A stretch of DNA of 64,000 nucleotides, taken from contig JBANSL010000002.1 in the NCBI GenBank assembly GCA_037127255.1, forward strand, positions 40,278,892 through 40,342,891. The letters are read 5' to 3'. Numbering within the stretch: position 1 is the stretch's first letter; each line of letters opens with the position of its first letter. This document shows positions 23,271 to 33,183 of this stretch, piece after piece. This DNA is from Persicaria tinctoria. Taxonomy: Eukaryota; Streptophyta; Magnoliopsida; Caryophyllales; Polygonaceae. The notes under the pieces were generated by a model, which made no database searches, was not told the DNA's origin, and was given only the letters and a program-made list of their open reading frames with translations. The translations under genes were made by a program, and so were the position numbers.

Positions 23271-24779
23271 TGTTGAGAGGGTTTCTTGACCAAATAAATT
23301 TATAGTCAAGACCTCGCTATAGTATAGGGAGTCAGGATCGTCCACAGGAGAGAGTCAGCGCTTCTTATTTAGTTGCTTTGTCGGGTTGAAAGTAACAAAA
23401 GAGATGGAAGCGAGATGGGCGGTGATAAGAGCATAAAATCTGAATTTTAATTAATAAAAGGGAATACTTCCAAGGCAAGGGATCACCACAACAATAAACA
23501 CATGGGCAAATCAATGAATCATGTAAAAGGTCATGATTTTATCATAAAAAGAGTCGACTTTCTTTAATCAACAAGCAAATCAATTCACTTTCGCATAAAA
23601 GATCTACTTGTTTCTACCTTCTCTTAACTAGGATCCTTTAATTTTCATTAGAAAACCCTAATTACTATCAAGTTAACAATTTCCTCTTTCAAGTTCAATT
23701 GCAACTATAAATTCCTTTAGACTTTCATCAAAGGTTAAGCACATAGGTAGAAGACAATAAAAACATCACAGAATCATAGATCCATCAATTCAACACACAT
23801 CTCTTTTGTTGGGATCACCCCAACCCTAGAAGAGCAAAGACCTACTCAAACATAGTAATGGAAAACATGAATTTAAGTGAAGAAAACATAAACTGAAATT
23901 AAACTAAATAAAACCTGGAAATTCAGCGTCTCAATCGCAACAAACACATCCAAGCTTTCGCCCAATCGCTAAACAAAACCCTAAAACTCGTCTCCTACTG
24001 CTGCTGCGCGCAGCCCTCGCGCTGAACGTGTCATCTCTTCCCCCCAAAATCAGCCCCTAATAGGCTTTATTTAAAGATAAAAAAACTAAGACTTAATCTC
24101 CAAGGAAAGAGATTTTATCTTAGGAAAATAATAAAATCTATCTAAGGAAGGATAAAATATCCCAAGTCTATCTAACCAAAAGATCCTAAAAGAGATTTAG
24201 ATGAAAACCCTAATTAAATAGCCGAAAAGACGTTTTAAATCAGCCCGCATAATCTTTTGCTGGTGCGCAGGGTGTCGGCGCCGAGGGTCTGGGTGTCGGC
24301 GCCGAGGGTCTGGGTGTCGACGCCGATGCTCTGTTTGAACGTAGTAGCCTCTGTTTTTTTTCCAGCTTTTCGGCTATGACTTAAATCGCACTTTTCCGAG
24401 TCCTCGTTAATCCGATTGACGCATATGAATATGCGTTGGAAAGCTCTTTTCAAGGAATACAATTCTCATGAAGGCTTCAGAACTTGAATCGAAGTGATGG
24501 ATGGCGAAAATAAGGCTTTTCTACAGCTGCACCTCTTTTCCCTTTTGCTTGGCTTCTCCATTGCCTTCATGATTTTTTTATTAAGCTCTAAAGTGCATCC
24601 AAACTCTTCCAAATCACCTCCAAAACCTATAAAATCACACTAAAGCTTGTGTAGACTCCATATCTTGCAATATTAAGCATAACTACACATTTTCCTTACT
24701 TTCCCAACATAAAAGCTAATAAAAAGACTTAGATGGAATGAAAACATGATGTAAACTATGACTAAAAATGCGGACATCA
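23271..24779 (-). repeat. Gy3 3' LTR (about 1509 bp)
   Basis: Plus-strand bounds TGTTGAGAGG (23271) and GGACATCA (24779) give TG...CA. The right bound is fixed by the adjacent purine tract (24780-24793), the left by the break in homology with SIRE-B gag after CCTTGTTGTT. Similar in length and layout to the Gy2 LTR (1499 bp). No protein-coding content. Confidence 0.8.
24271..24333. repeat. Three 21-bp palindromic cassettes in Gy3 LTR
   Basis: Three tandem 21-bp units (24271-24291, 24292-24312, 24313-24333). Units 1 and 2 hold the perfect palindrome TCGGCGCCGA; unit 3 has TCGACGCCGA, one change. They stand out as GC-rich in an AT-rich LTR. The same motif recurs inside the Gy3 ORF near 27120-27160. 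Confidence 0.9.
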
Positions 24780-26680
24780 AAACACCCCATACTTAGACTT
24801 GCTTGTCCTCAAGCAATAACCAAACAATAACCACTACCTACAACACATACTTCAAGTCTTTGCCTTCGCGAAAAAGCAAAATCATAAACGCAAGTGGTCT
24901 AAAAGCATCAAGCAATCAAACGTCATCACACATATATAGGTAACTCTAAGCAAGAGCAATTGAAATCCAACCTCACAAGGATATATGTGTTTCACTCAAC
25001 TCTCAATGTGTTTAGGCATTGAATAACATCTCTCAACTCAATCCTTAATGCAAAAAGCTACATAGACATTGTTATTTATATCACCAATCTCTCCACCGGA
25101 GATGTCAAAGCAATTAAAATCATCAAGAGGACTTATGGTTCAATGAAAGACTTCAAAGAAGACTTCATTTGGCCGGGTTGTAATGGGGCTTGGTAAGAAA
25201 CAAATGGTATGGAATTATTTAGGCAAAGTGGTGCTAAAAATCCGGGAATCAAGACTCCTAAACTTCCAACTCAACTCAACCAAACAACTCATCTAAACAT
25301 CAGCACATCTACCAAACTCATCAGCAATCAAGATCACCAACCCATGAAAATACTTCTAAACCAACAATTTAATCCAACTCTCACATATAATAAACTAGGC
25401 TCTTAATAAACACTTTTTTTTTCTCTGCATTTCTTTTTTTCCGCCGACATTTTTTTTTCATTCTTTTTTTCTTTTCCGCAATAATACATATATAAATTTT
25501 CAGAGCCCCTAAAATATAAGAACAATATGAGGTATAATGCACAACCTTACATAATCTCACTCAAAGCATCTCAACAAAGCTCAACAACTTAGCTTCTTCT
25601 CCATCAAACTCAACTCAATCAAACTCCAACCAACTCTAAATCCTAATTCCCGGATAAAGGGTCAAGCTTATAATCGGCTAGGAATTAATTTTGTGGAGCT
25701 AACAAAGAATAGGCCAAGGTTCAAAGGGCTTCAAGCAAGATAAATATGCAAGGTAGGTAAAAGAATGGATAAAATATGGATAAGAAAATATAAGTCCTCC
25801 ATCATCTAATTTTAGCAAGCAATGAACTAGTATCTCATAATCGGTCTCAAGAAATAGATAACCACATCAATGTCAAGAGGTGATCACATAAGGAGAGTAA
25901 ATCACACATAAAAAATAGAGGGAAATATAAAAATATGAAGAACATTCCCTATAAGGCCAAAAATATCTCACTAGGACATAGATTTGGATTTCAATCACCT
26001 CTACTTAAAATCATATGTGCTCAATTATAATCGCAAGTCAAATTACCACATAAAAATCAAACTTTCCAGGAGACTTGGGCTAAACCATCCAAACATATCA
26101 TAGGGTTTACATGATCAAGTCGATTATTAAGCATCATCATAGGACATCTAAGTTAGGTGTATAAAATATAACTAAAAATAAACAATGCATTTTTTTTTGT
26201 TTTTTTTTTCCGACATTTTTCAATTTTTTTGTTTTTTTTTACTCAATAAAAATGCAGAATATGCAAAAATACAAAATAATGCAAAACAACACCACCAAAA
26301 ACAAACCTCAAACCATAAGCATATAGTAAGTTGTTACTCCCACCCCATACTTAAAAAATTACTATGTCCTGAAAGTATAAGCTAAAAAATAAGAGATGGG
26401 AGTAAACAAAGACTTACAAGATAGAATTGGAGCTCATTTCGACCGGTAATAGGTGCCATTGTTGTTGAGTTAACACCGGTGATAGTCGATGTCGACATGC
26501 TTCATGCTCCAAGGTTGTCCTTTCGTCATACTTAGCACCTACCTTCGTTAGCAATCAAAACCAAAACCTCCAAAAACAAGGTTTAAAGCAAAATCCAAAC
26601 AAAAAAAAAATCCTAAATAACCATAGTCTATGTACAAGCTCTAGATTTTTAAGTCGCTAGGCCGACTTCTTCGCTTAAGC
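24780..26680 (-). other. Gy3 purine tract and long non-coding 3' region
   Basis: The minus strand reads AGTATGGGGTGTT (24793-24780) next to the LTR start TGATGTCC, preceded by GCTTGAGGACAAGCAAGTC, a segment shared in kind with Gy1 (34516-34540) and Gy2 (38210-38235). The rest has no gene. It includes T-rich runs (25410-25470; 26185-26240) and segments alignable to Gy2 by eye (a GTGGTGCTAAAA-TCCGGGA block near 25230 against 38510; GTGGAGCTAACAAA near 25695 against 39061). Confidence 0.65.
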
Positions 26681-27829
26681 TCATGTGGGCATTCGCAAGG
26701 CCCATGTGGCACGGGCCTCCTCCTCCGAACTCTCTAGTTCGACCTTGCATAGGACTCCTTCCTTGTCCTTTAACTCCATTGCGACGGGTCGAATCTTGTG
26801 AATTTCGAATGGACCAACCTTCCTCTCTTTGAATTTGCTAGGGAACCAATGACTCTTGACCTTGGAGATGTACACTGTATCTCCTACCTCATAAGATTTT
26901 GGATCTTCATTGCATCCCCTACATAATCTCACAAACCAAGGCATACCTCTTCCATTCGTAATAGATAGGTTTTTAATGGAAATAGGGGAAGAGAAATTCA
27001 TACCTTGACTTACCTTGTTGGGACCGGGATAGTGGAAATCAGCCCAACTCTCACCTTTCTCGTCAACTCTTCCTTCTATGGCAGCACAACCATCTTCCTC
27101 ACGTTGTCCTGCTGCTGGAGGTGTCGATGTCGGGGCTGAGGGTGTCGGCGCCGAGGCATCTGCAGTTTTTTCAGCGTTCTGCAGAAACATTTTATCCTCC
27201 AGGAGGGTCAATGCTGATGGTGGAGGGGTCGACGTCGAGGGGTCAACAGTGTCCTTTGTACTTTCATCTCTCTCATCCTCTTGAAGGGTGGCCAAAAGCT
27301 CCTCAATGATGCTCTCTTCTTCTTCGGTGGGTGGTATACAAATGGACTGCTCATGAGTCAAGGTCCTCTCCATGTCTGTGTAAACCATCTTGACCTCTGT
27401 TTTTCTTACCTCCATTAGATTGGGGTCAAATTGAAATTCAACAAGCTCATCCCCAAATTTGAAAGTTAGGAGACCTTTCCTCACATTGATAACCGCACCC
27501 ACCGCGGCCGTGGCTAAGAAAGGGCGTCCTAGGATAATAGGCACAACAGGATCTATAGGCATATCAAGTACTATGAAATCGGTGGGAACATAGAACTTAC
27601 CTACCTTTATCGGTACATCATCCATCACACCGGTAGGTTCCACCGGGGAGGTATCCTCCATATAAAGCCGCATGTTGACGGGTACTAGTGATATCATGTT
27701 AATCTTAGACCATATAGAGAGCGGCATAAGGCTTGCGCTTGCACCAAGATCACATAAAGCTCGATATCGATGTTCGCCTAGGCCAATGGTGATGGTGAAC
27801 TTACCCGGGTCAGCTCTCTTTTTGGGGAC
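26681..27829 (-). pseudogene. Gy3 ORF: aspartic protease fused to integrase C-terminal tail
   Basis: A 380-codon open frame. Residues about 1-130 match the gypsy retropepsin region (DPGKFTITIGLGEHRYRALC, then DLGASASLMPLSIW with the active-site D, ILGRPFLATA). A proline-, serine- and acid-rich linker follows. The last 90 residues (YEVGDTVYISKVKSHWFPSK, FKERKVGPFEIHKIRPVAME) look like the C-terminal domain of a gypsy integrase. RT, RNase H and the integrase core that should lie between are missing, yet the frame is intact. The first residues come from SIRE-A gag (DKLVV), so the apparent start codon is an artefact of the junction. Confidence 0.8.
27117..27242. repeat. Palindromic cassette copies inside the Gy3 ORF
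   Basis: Units GGTGTCGATGTCGGGGCTGA (from 27120), a second with TCGGCGCCGA (from 27141) and a third with GGGGTCGACGTCGAGG (27226-27241) lie in the linker-coding part of the ORF. They match the 21-bp LTR cassette of the same element at 24271-24333 and encode the Ser/Thr/Pro/Ala-rich part of the protein. Confidence 0.8.
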
Positions 27830-28169
27830 GACCAACTTGTCCCAAATCTCTTTAGCTGACCTACAAGATGAAATACGGTTAAACTCATCAGTGCTAAGAC
27901 CAAAATAAAGTAAGTTAATAGCCCTGTAGTTTTTGGAGACGAGTTCAAGATCTGCTTGGATGTATTCAGACTCCTTCTTTGCGACTTTGGTTCCATTTGG
28001 TCCGTCTTTCTCTGGAATCTTTGGCCCATTCTCTACAATGTTCCAAATCTTGGTCTATGATGAACATCTTCATCAATGATCTCCAGTGGACAAAGTTGTT
28101 TCCTACAAAGAGTGGTGGTCTGCTAGTAGACCTTCCCTGTGCAAATTCTCCGCTTGCTTCACCAGACAT
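27830..28169 (-). pseudogene. SIRE-A gag, N-terminal part
   Basis: Minus strand from the ATG at 28169 (SGEASGEFAQGRSTSRPPLF, VHWRSLMKMFIIDQDLE). It is the start of a copia gag of the UBN2/DUF4219-like type. It has small deletions and frameshifts compared with SIRE-B and joins Gy3 at 27829. The product would be the structural capsid protein. Confidence 0.85.
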
Positions 28170-28210
28170 GATCGAAAACTCACAAGATTGTTAGATCAAA
28201 AGCAGTGAGT

Positions 28211-28225
28211 AAAGCTCTGATACTA
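28211..28225 (-). other. SIRE-A primer-binding site (initiator tRNA-Met type)
   Basis: Two bases inside the 5' LTR the minus strand reads TTAGTATCAGAGCTTT. It matches the plant initiator-Met primer site TGGTATCAGAGC with one change (TAG for TGG). SIRE-B has the exact form at 49222-49237. Confidence 0.85.
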
Positions 28226-28984
28226 ATTGAAGGTTCGATAATGTAAAACAAAGTAATATAGAAATACTGTAGAAGGGGGGTTGAATAGAGTATGTCGGTT
28301 TTTCGCAGATAGTCTCAAGACTTTTGAAGCTCGTGCAAAACCCCTTGAGATTAGACTTAGTCTTTTCTCTGAAAACCTGAATCACAAAGCTAAACAATCG
28401 AACCAAGTGTGGAAATAAGGTAAAGCAGAAAGTAAAGGACTCGATGAGTTGTTTACGAGGTTCGACACGAACTTGGCCTACGTCCCCGCCTAGGGTTCTT
28501 CCACAACCCTAGGATTCAACCGGCTTTTATTGATTCACAAGACTTAGGATCCTAGTAGCTCCCCGGGAAGCCTCTCTCCTATACAATTGCAATCTAGTCA
28601 ACTCACGTTCCCTTGGAGTCCTAGACCAATCTAGAAGAGCCCCACCTCTCTATGCTATCTAGTACAATCCTCTTACACCTAGTGAATCAATCGCCTAGTG
28701 TTCACTTCCTGAGTTACAAACTCTCGAGTATAACACTATAACAGAATATATCCTATAAGCTCACTGTGTAACTCTCAAATGCTTTAAAATGAAATATTAG
28801 ACTCTTAAGGACTAGCTGAAAGCATACGTAGAAGACAGATCTCGCTTGAATGCTTGAGTGTATGAAAGCTTGTGTTCAACAGATGTTTTTGTCTTCTTTT
28901 CTTCCTTTTCTTTTTATAGAGAACAAATCAGCGCCTTCAAAGATGAATCTTTTTCTTCAACGGCCACTAGTAGAAAAATGGTCT

Positions 28985-29222
28985 TTGGCTACACTTAATT
29001 TACCACGGTTCCGTGTATTCATGTGGTAAATTTTCAAGGTTTACAAGTTTACCACGGTTCCGAGGAGAACCGAAGTAAATTGGCATCAAATTTACCACGG
29101 TTCCGTGTAATTTCGGAATAAATTTTCAAAGTCGACAAGTTTACCACGGTTTTTCGGAGAACCGAAGTAACTTAGCATCATATTTACCACGGGTCCTTTT
29201 ATTTCGTGGTAAATTTTAAAGA
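28985..29222. repeat. CACTA-2 left subterminal repeat array
   Basis: Five spaced copies of TTTACCACGG (some continuing as TTCCGTG or TTCCGAG) alternate with inverted forms (GTGGTAAA, ACCGAAGTAAA). Such arrays are where CACTA transposases bind in known elements; the role here is inferred. Confidence 0.85.
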
Positions 29223-29790
29223 TCGGTATAACCCCTAACCAGGCCTTCTCCCATTCTCATACCTTATTCTCCGTCGCTCGCCTCCCCTCCCGAGCTCTCT
29301 CTATGCTCCTCCTCTCTCCATTTGGCACTTACTCCTCCTCTCTTCCTTCGCTGTCGCTGGTTATGGTAAGCTCCTACACCATCGAATCTCCTCGCCGGTA
29401 ATCAACCACCGCGGCTCCATCCATCGCCATTGCCCTTGTTGTTGATATCTTCCCCCGACCTCTCTCCATCTCCATCGACCTTTGATTCTGCCTATGTCGC
29501 ATCTCGCCTCGACGTGGCTGCCTCCTTGGGCTGCTGGTTGGCGCTCGAGAATAGGAACCGTTCTCTCTCTCTTTTCCTTAGATCTCCGGTGTTCTCTCCA
29601 ATTTTGTTTTGAGGTAACCTCATTAAACCCTTTTTCCTTCAATTTAGGAACTTGATAGCGTTTGGTTAGGGTTTGATTTGGGGCAATAGGGAATGGAGAA
29701 GAGCGAGAATCGGATTAGGGTTTGATTTTGCGAAAATGGGAAAGTCTATTTTTTTGGTCGAATTTCTCGATTAGGTCGTCTAAACTACTT
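29223..29790 (+). other. CT-rich leader-like region in CACTA-2
   Basis: Pyrimidine-rich plus-strand DNA with several GGTAAG/GGTAAC donors (near 29366 and 29611). No known protein is encoded; the 93-codon minus-strand ORF here (29361-29642) is unrecognised. It may be a captured 5' UTR or promoter segment, as in CACTA-1. Confidence 0.35.
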
Positions 29791-29791
29791 C

Positions 29792-32242
29792 AGCTTCAAG
29801 TTCAGCTTCTCGAGAGCAGATGAGTTATACGTTTGATGCCCTTAAGACATATGTCCCAGAAATGGTAGAGCTTCTTGTAGATTTTGTAAGGAATTCTGCA
29901 TTCTTGGTTATGGAGGTTAACGACTCGGTAAGCTTCTTTTCATGCTTCTAACTGTCTGACTTCTTGTCTCCCCAACTGGCAGAGAAATGATGTTAGTCTT
30001 AGTTCCATGTAGCTTCTGAAATTGAAATATGAGATAAGCGAGGCTTCTGAGTTCTGACAACCCTCGCAAAGCTTGCTCTTGGCATGGAGGCCCTTCATTC
30101 TGTTGGATACAAAGGCGCTTTGGAAAATCCTCTCTTGGCTACAAAATCTTCTATCAATCAGTTGAATAGTACAATTTTGGAGGAATTTATTACTGTAAGT
30201 TTATGGCAATTGTGATTCATGTATTACGAATGCCTATGACTTTGAGATTTTTACATTTATCTTAACTCCTACCTTAATAAATCTCTTATCAGTACATATT
30301 TTTTTTTTAGAAATATAGGAGAACTACACCGCCTCAAGGATAGTGTTGGCTGCTTCTGGTGTGGAGCATGAAGAGTTGGTGTCCATTACAGAATCACTTC
30401 TGTCTGATTTACCTAGTGCTCCTCACCATGAGGAGCCAAAATATGAGTATATTGGGGGTGATAAGGGTGTGTTTGGTAACGATAGCTAGATATCAAGATA
30501 TCGGTATCGATATCAAGATATCGGTATCGATATCAAGATATCGATATCGGGTGATATCTTGATATCAAGATATCGGTATCGGTATTAAGGGATATTGATA
30601 TCAAGTGATACCTCCCAAAAAATGATACCACTTGATATCGATATCAAGTGATATCGATATCAAGTGATACCTCCCAAAAAATGATATCGATACCTTGATA
30701 TCAAGATATCGGTATCGGTATTAAGGGATATCGATATCAAGTGATATCACTTGATATCGATATCGGGCGATATCGATATCAAGTGATACCTCCCAAAAAA
30801 TGGGTATATCATAATAGGCCAAATTGGATATCTAGATATCAAATGATATCGATATCTGACTCTTACCAAACATAGATATCAGATATCACTTGATATCAAG
30901 TGATATATTATGCATACCAAACACTAGATATCGATATCAGTTAAAGTGATATCGATATCTATCCCTACCAAACATTATATATCAAATATCGGGGCCGATA
31001 TCTGATATCGGATATCTAGATATCATTACCAAACACACCCTAAGAACTGGTGTCAAGCTGATTCAGGGGTGTGTAAAACTCGCTTAAGTCTCACCTTAAA
31101 TGCTCTGTTGGAAAATTTGGTTTTTATCTTAATTAGTTCCAAGTCTTAAAGTTCTTTCTCTATTCCCAGACAACACATTTTGCCCCTGCTTATGAGGCTC
31201 CTGGTGGCTGGTTGAAGGAGAAAGAGGCTATAATTTTGCCTGTTCTTCAGGTATTTCTTTTTTGTCAAGGAGAGCTACTTATTAACATAATTCTGATGGT
31301 GTTGCATAAAAGCATTTCGTTTTATCCTTTTTTTGTCTTAGTTTCATCTTTTTTATTTCTTGGATTACTTTTAAGATATAACTCTAAGTTTGACTTGTTG
31401 TAGATGCTTATGGGAGGCGGTGAATCTTTCTTGGGTGTTGGTCCTCGAAAGGGAATGTATTCACGAATATGTATCTTGTAGGCAATATTTATTTCCTCTC
31501 TTTTTTATTCATGTGCAAGTGTAAATGTTAGCTTTAGTGTTTATGTCATTCACGTGATTGTTGTTACATCAAAGTATTCATTTACGTGAACATTGTTTCT
31601 CGTGGATATCAGATCTTAGGGTGTTGAATTAATATCCGCAAATTCGTCTCTACAATAACACCGGTCTATTCAGAATACAAGCTACCACGGTAAGTTATCC
31701 TTATATAAACTCAGAAATATTGCAGCTTTCTAATGTTTGTATGGGACATGTCATTTATTCTTATTTGCAGCTTTCTAATTTTGATGCAGCTTGAAGGGCA
31801 ATTGCCCTTCTAGACTGTGTTCATATACTTGTTCGGTCTTATCCTTTCGTTTTCGCTTTGTTTTTGTTTCTCAATCAGCAAATTGCCCTTCTAGACGGGA
31901 AAATATATTTGTACGTCTGTCCTGCTGTGAATGCTTAATTTGTTGTGATGAACTATTACAGTCACTCTTTCATGTCAAATAGTATTGATTGCTTGAAAGC
32001 AAGGCAAATTTGTTTCTTTAATGTTTAAATAAGAAAGTTGTAAGATTCGTATGTATCAGGGAAGGATGAGATGACAAATCTGCAAATATTTGCAATTATA
32101 CTCTTTTTTTTGAAGTCTTGGATATGACATATGCAACAAAACATGTAATTGAAAGGTTTATTTTCTATGTTTATAGCTTAGATTTCGCATCAAAAGCCAT
32201 TGAGATCGTTGTTAAGGAGTTGACTGTTGTTGCAACTCCTTG
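29792..32242 (+). pseudogene. Captured fragment of mitochondrial processing peptidase alpha-subunit gene
   Basis: Exon-like blocks in collinear order match plant MPP-alpha, the subunit that binds presequences during mitochondrial import: about 29792-29927 (SREQMSYTFDALKTYVPEMV, then ELLVDFVRNSAFL); 30013-30194 (YEISEAS; ALENPLLATKSSINQLNSTI); from 30311 (ENYTASRIVLAASGVEHEEL, SLLSDLPSAP), interrupted by a MITE and ending near 31068 (CQADSG); 31170-31250 (THFAPAYEAPGGWLKEKEAI); 31404 to about 31478 (MLMGGGESFLGVGPRKGMYS, part of the glycine-rich loop); about 31612-31690 (NNTGLF); about 32176-32242 (ASKAIEIVVKELTVVATP). Introns keep GT and AG ends, so capture was from genomic DNA. Stops and frameshifts (after SEASEF, in YPQI) make it non-functional. 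Confidence 0.9.
30464..31040. mobile_element. PIF/Harbinger (Tourist-like) MITE, about 577 bp, GATATC-rich
   Basis: Flanked by the 3-bp duplication TAA (30461-30463 and 31041-31043). Terminal inverted repeats are GGGTGTGTTTGGTAA and, reversed at the right end, GGGTGTGTTTGGTAATGATA. The interior is built of GATATC-containing words (ATCAAGATATCGG, GATATCAAGTGATA, CTCCCAAAAAATGATA). No protein. Removing the element and one TAA rejoins the MPP-alpha exon in frame, from ...IGGD to K...CQADSG. Confidence 0.88.
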
Positions 32243-32336
32243 AGATGGTATGTTAATAATGCACCTTTAACATCTTATATAATCCAAAAGACTTGTGGAG
32301 CTCTGAATTTCTTAGAACACAAGTTGTTTTATGCAG

Positions 32337-32735
32337 GAAACGAGATGTTGCATTTGCTGGATTTGCGGTCTCAATACAAATGGATGTTTCTACTAAAAAA
32401 ATTGATATTTGGGTTGTCAGATGTTGATCCTGAAAAGAGAGCTGATCTAATCAAGGTTATTTTCCCAAATTGTTCTTAATTGAATGGCTTGTTTAGACTC
32501 TTGATTCAGAATTTATGTTAATAATTACCGAAATATGTTTCCACATGTACTATTAATGAAGCTCCATGGAGCATAGTCGCAGAGGCATTAAACATTTAAA
32601 CATGCCCTGTTTCTTCAAATTTGCTCTTGGTCATTGTAGGTTTTGGATATTGATCTTAATTGAAGGATGCACAGGGTCTCTGATGGCCAGAGAAAACGAG
32701 ATCAGTTGTGTATGGGTCTGTTGAAGCCATTTAAG
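32337..32735 (+). pseudogene. Captured fragment of an ABCI20-like (soluble ABC) ATPase gene
   Basis: Two plus-strand exon blocks after AG acceptors. The first (32337-32455) reads KRDVAFAGFAVSIQMDVS and, after a one-base shift in an A run, LIFGLSDVDPEKRADLIK, ending before a GT. The second (32640-32735) reads VLDIDLN, a stop, then [20 protein letters not shown] and KPFK, ending AAG before GTATGC. The SDGQ stretch corresponds to the ABC signature. These match the plant ABC subfamily I (ABCI19/20/21-like) ATPases. Walker A and Walker B are outside the fragment. It sits directly downstream of the MPP-alpha piece on the same strand, although the two genes are unrelated. Confidence 0.85.
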
Positions 32736-32825
32736 GTATGCTTCAGACATGATGACAACTCTTACCCATCAATTTATGTGTTAGTTTTCTTTGCAAGGTA
32801 GGAAATTATATTATTATTTTATTTA

Positions 32826-32895
32826 AGCCTATTAGATCAAATGGTAGAGCAATGTGTTTATACACAAAGATGTGGGTTCAAATCCCGCATAGGCT
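32826..32895 (+). tRNA. tRNA-like sequence or tRNA pseudogene
   Basis: Seventy bases fold partly as a tRNA: acceptor arms AGCCTAT and ATAGGCT pair fully. The T arm GTGGG-TTCAAAT-CCCGC is well formed (box B GGTTCAAATCC). The D arm has GATC-AAATGGTA-GAGC (box-A-like TAGATCAAATGG, one mismatch). The anticodon arm is degenerate (ATGTG...CACAA around TTTATA, six-base loop), so no anticodon can be assigned. It lies between the ABCI20-like piece and the right subterminal array of CACTA-2. It could also be a tRNA-derived SINE head, but no SINE body is seen. Confidence 0.5.
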
Positions 32896-32924
32896 ATTAT
32901 AATAATCAAGTAACAATTACCACA

Positions 32925-33183
32925 ATACTTATTTACTTCGGTTCAACATACCACACGATTACATGCATATTTACTTCGGTTCACAAATTTACCACGGTTC
33001 AAAACAATTACCACACAACCTATTTACCACGGTTCACAATGGCCTACAACTACGAACATATTTACCACGGGTGGACAGTTTTACCACGGTTCTGTGCACG
33101 TGGTAAACAAATTTAACATAGCCACTTTTACCTCGGTTCAGAACCGTGGTAAAACTTGCACACGGAACCGAGGTAAAACCGGC
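32925..33183. repeat. CACTA-2 right subterminal repeat array
   Basis: About ten copies of TTTACCACGGTT, ATTACCAC and TTTACTTCGGTTC, in both orientations, reaching to the right terminal repeat. It mirrors the left array. Confidence 0.85.

Larger units (their letters stand above)
23271..27829 (-). mobile_element. Gy3: truncated Athila-like gypsy element inside SIRE-A gag
   Basis: Starts with its 3' LTR (23271-24779), then purine tract, a 1.9-kb non-coding 3' region and a fused ORF (27829-26681). It ends abruptly at 27829, where the reading joins SIRE-A gag directly. The 5' LTR, gag, RT, RNase H and integrase core are absent. The left flank TTGTT (23266-23270) would be the target duplication, but its partner was lost in the deletion that also removed about 480 bp of SIRE-A gag. 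Confidence 0.8.

Noticed and set aside
24271..24333. CRISPR-like spacing of GC-rich repeats
   Set aside because: Units are directly tandem without spacers and lie in a plant LTR; no cas genes and a eukaryotic context.
26681..27829. Complete gypsy pol gene
   Set aside because: Only the protease and integrase tail are present; there is no YXDD box, RNase H or DDE core.
30359..30562. 67-codon ORF with repeated YQDIGIDIK
   Set aside because: It reads the wrong frame of the MPP-alpha exon and then the GATATC words of the MITE.
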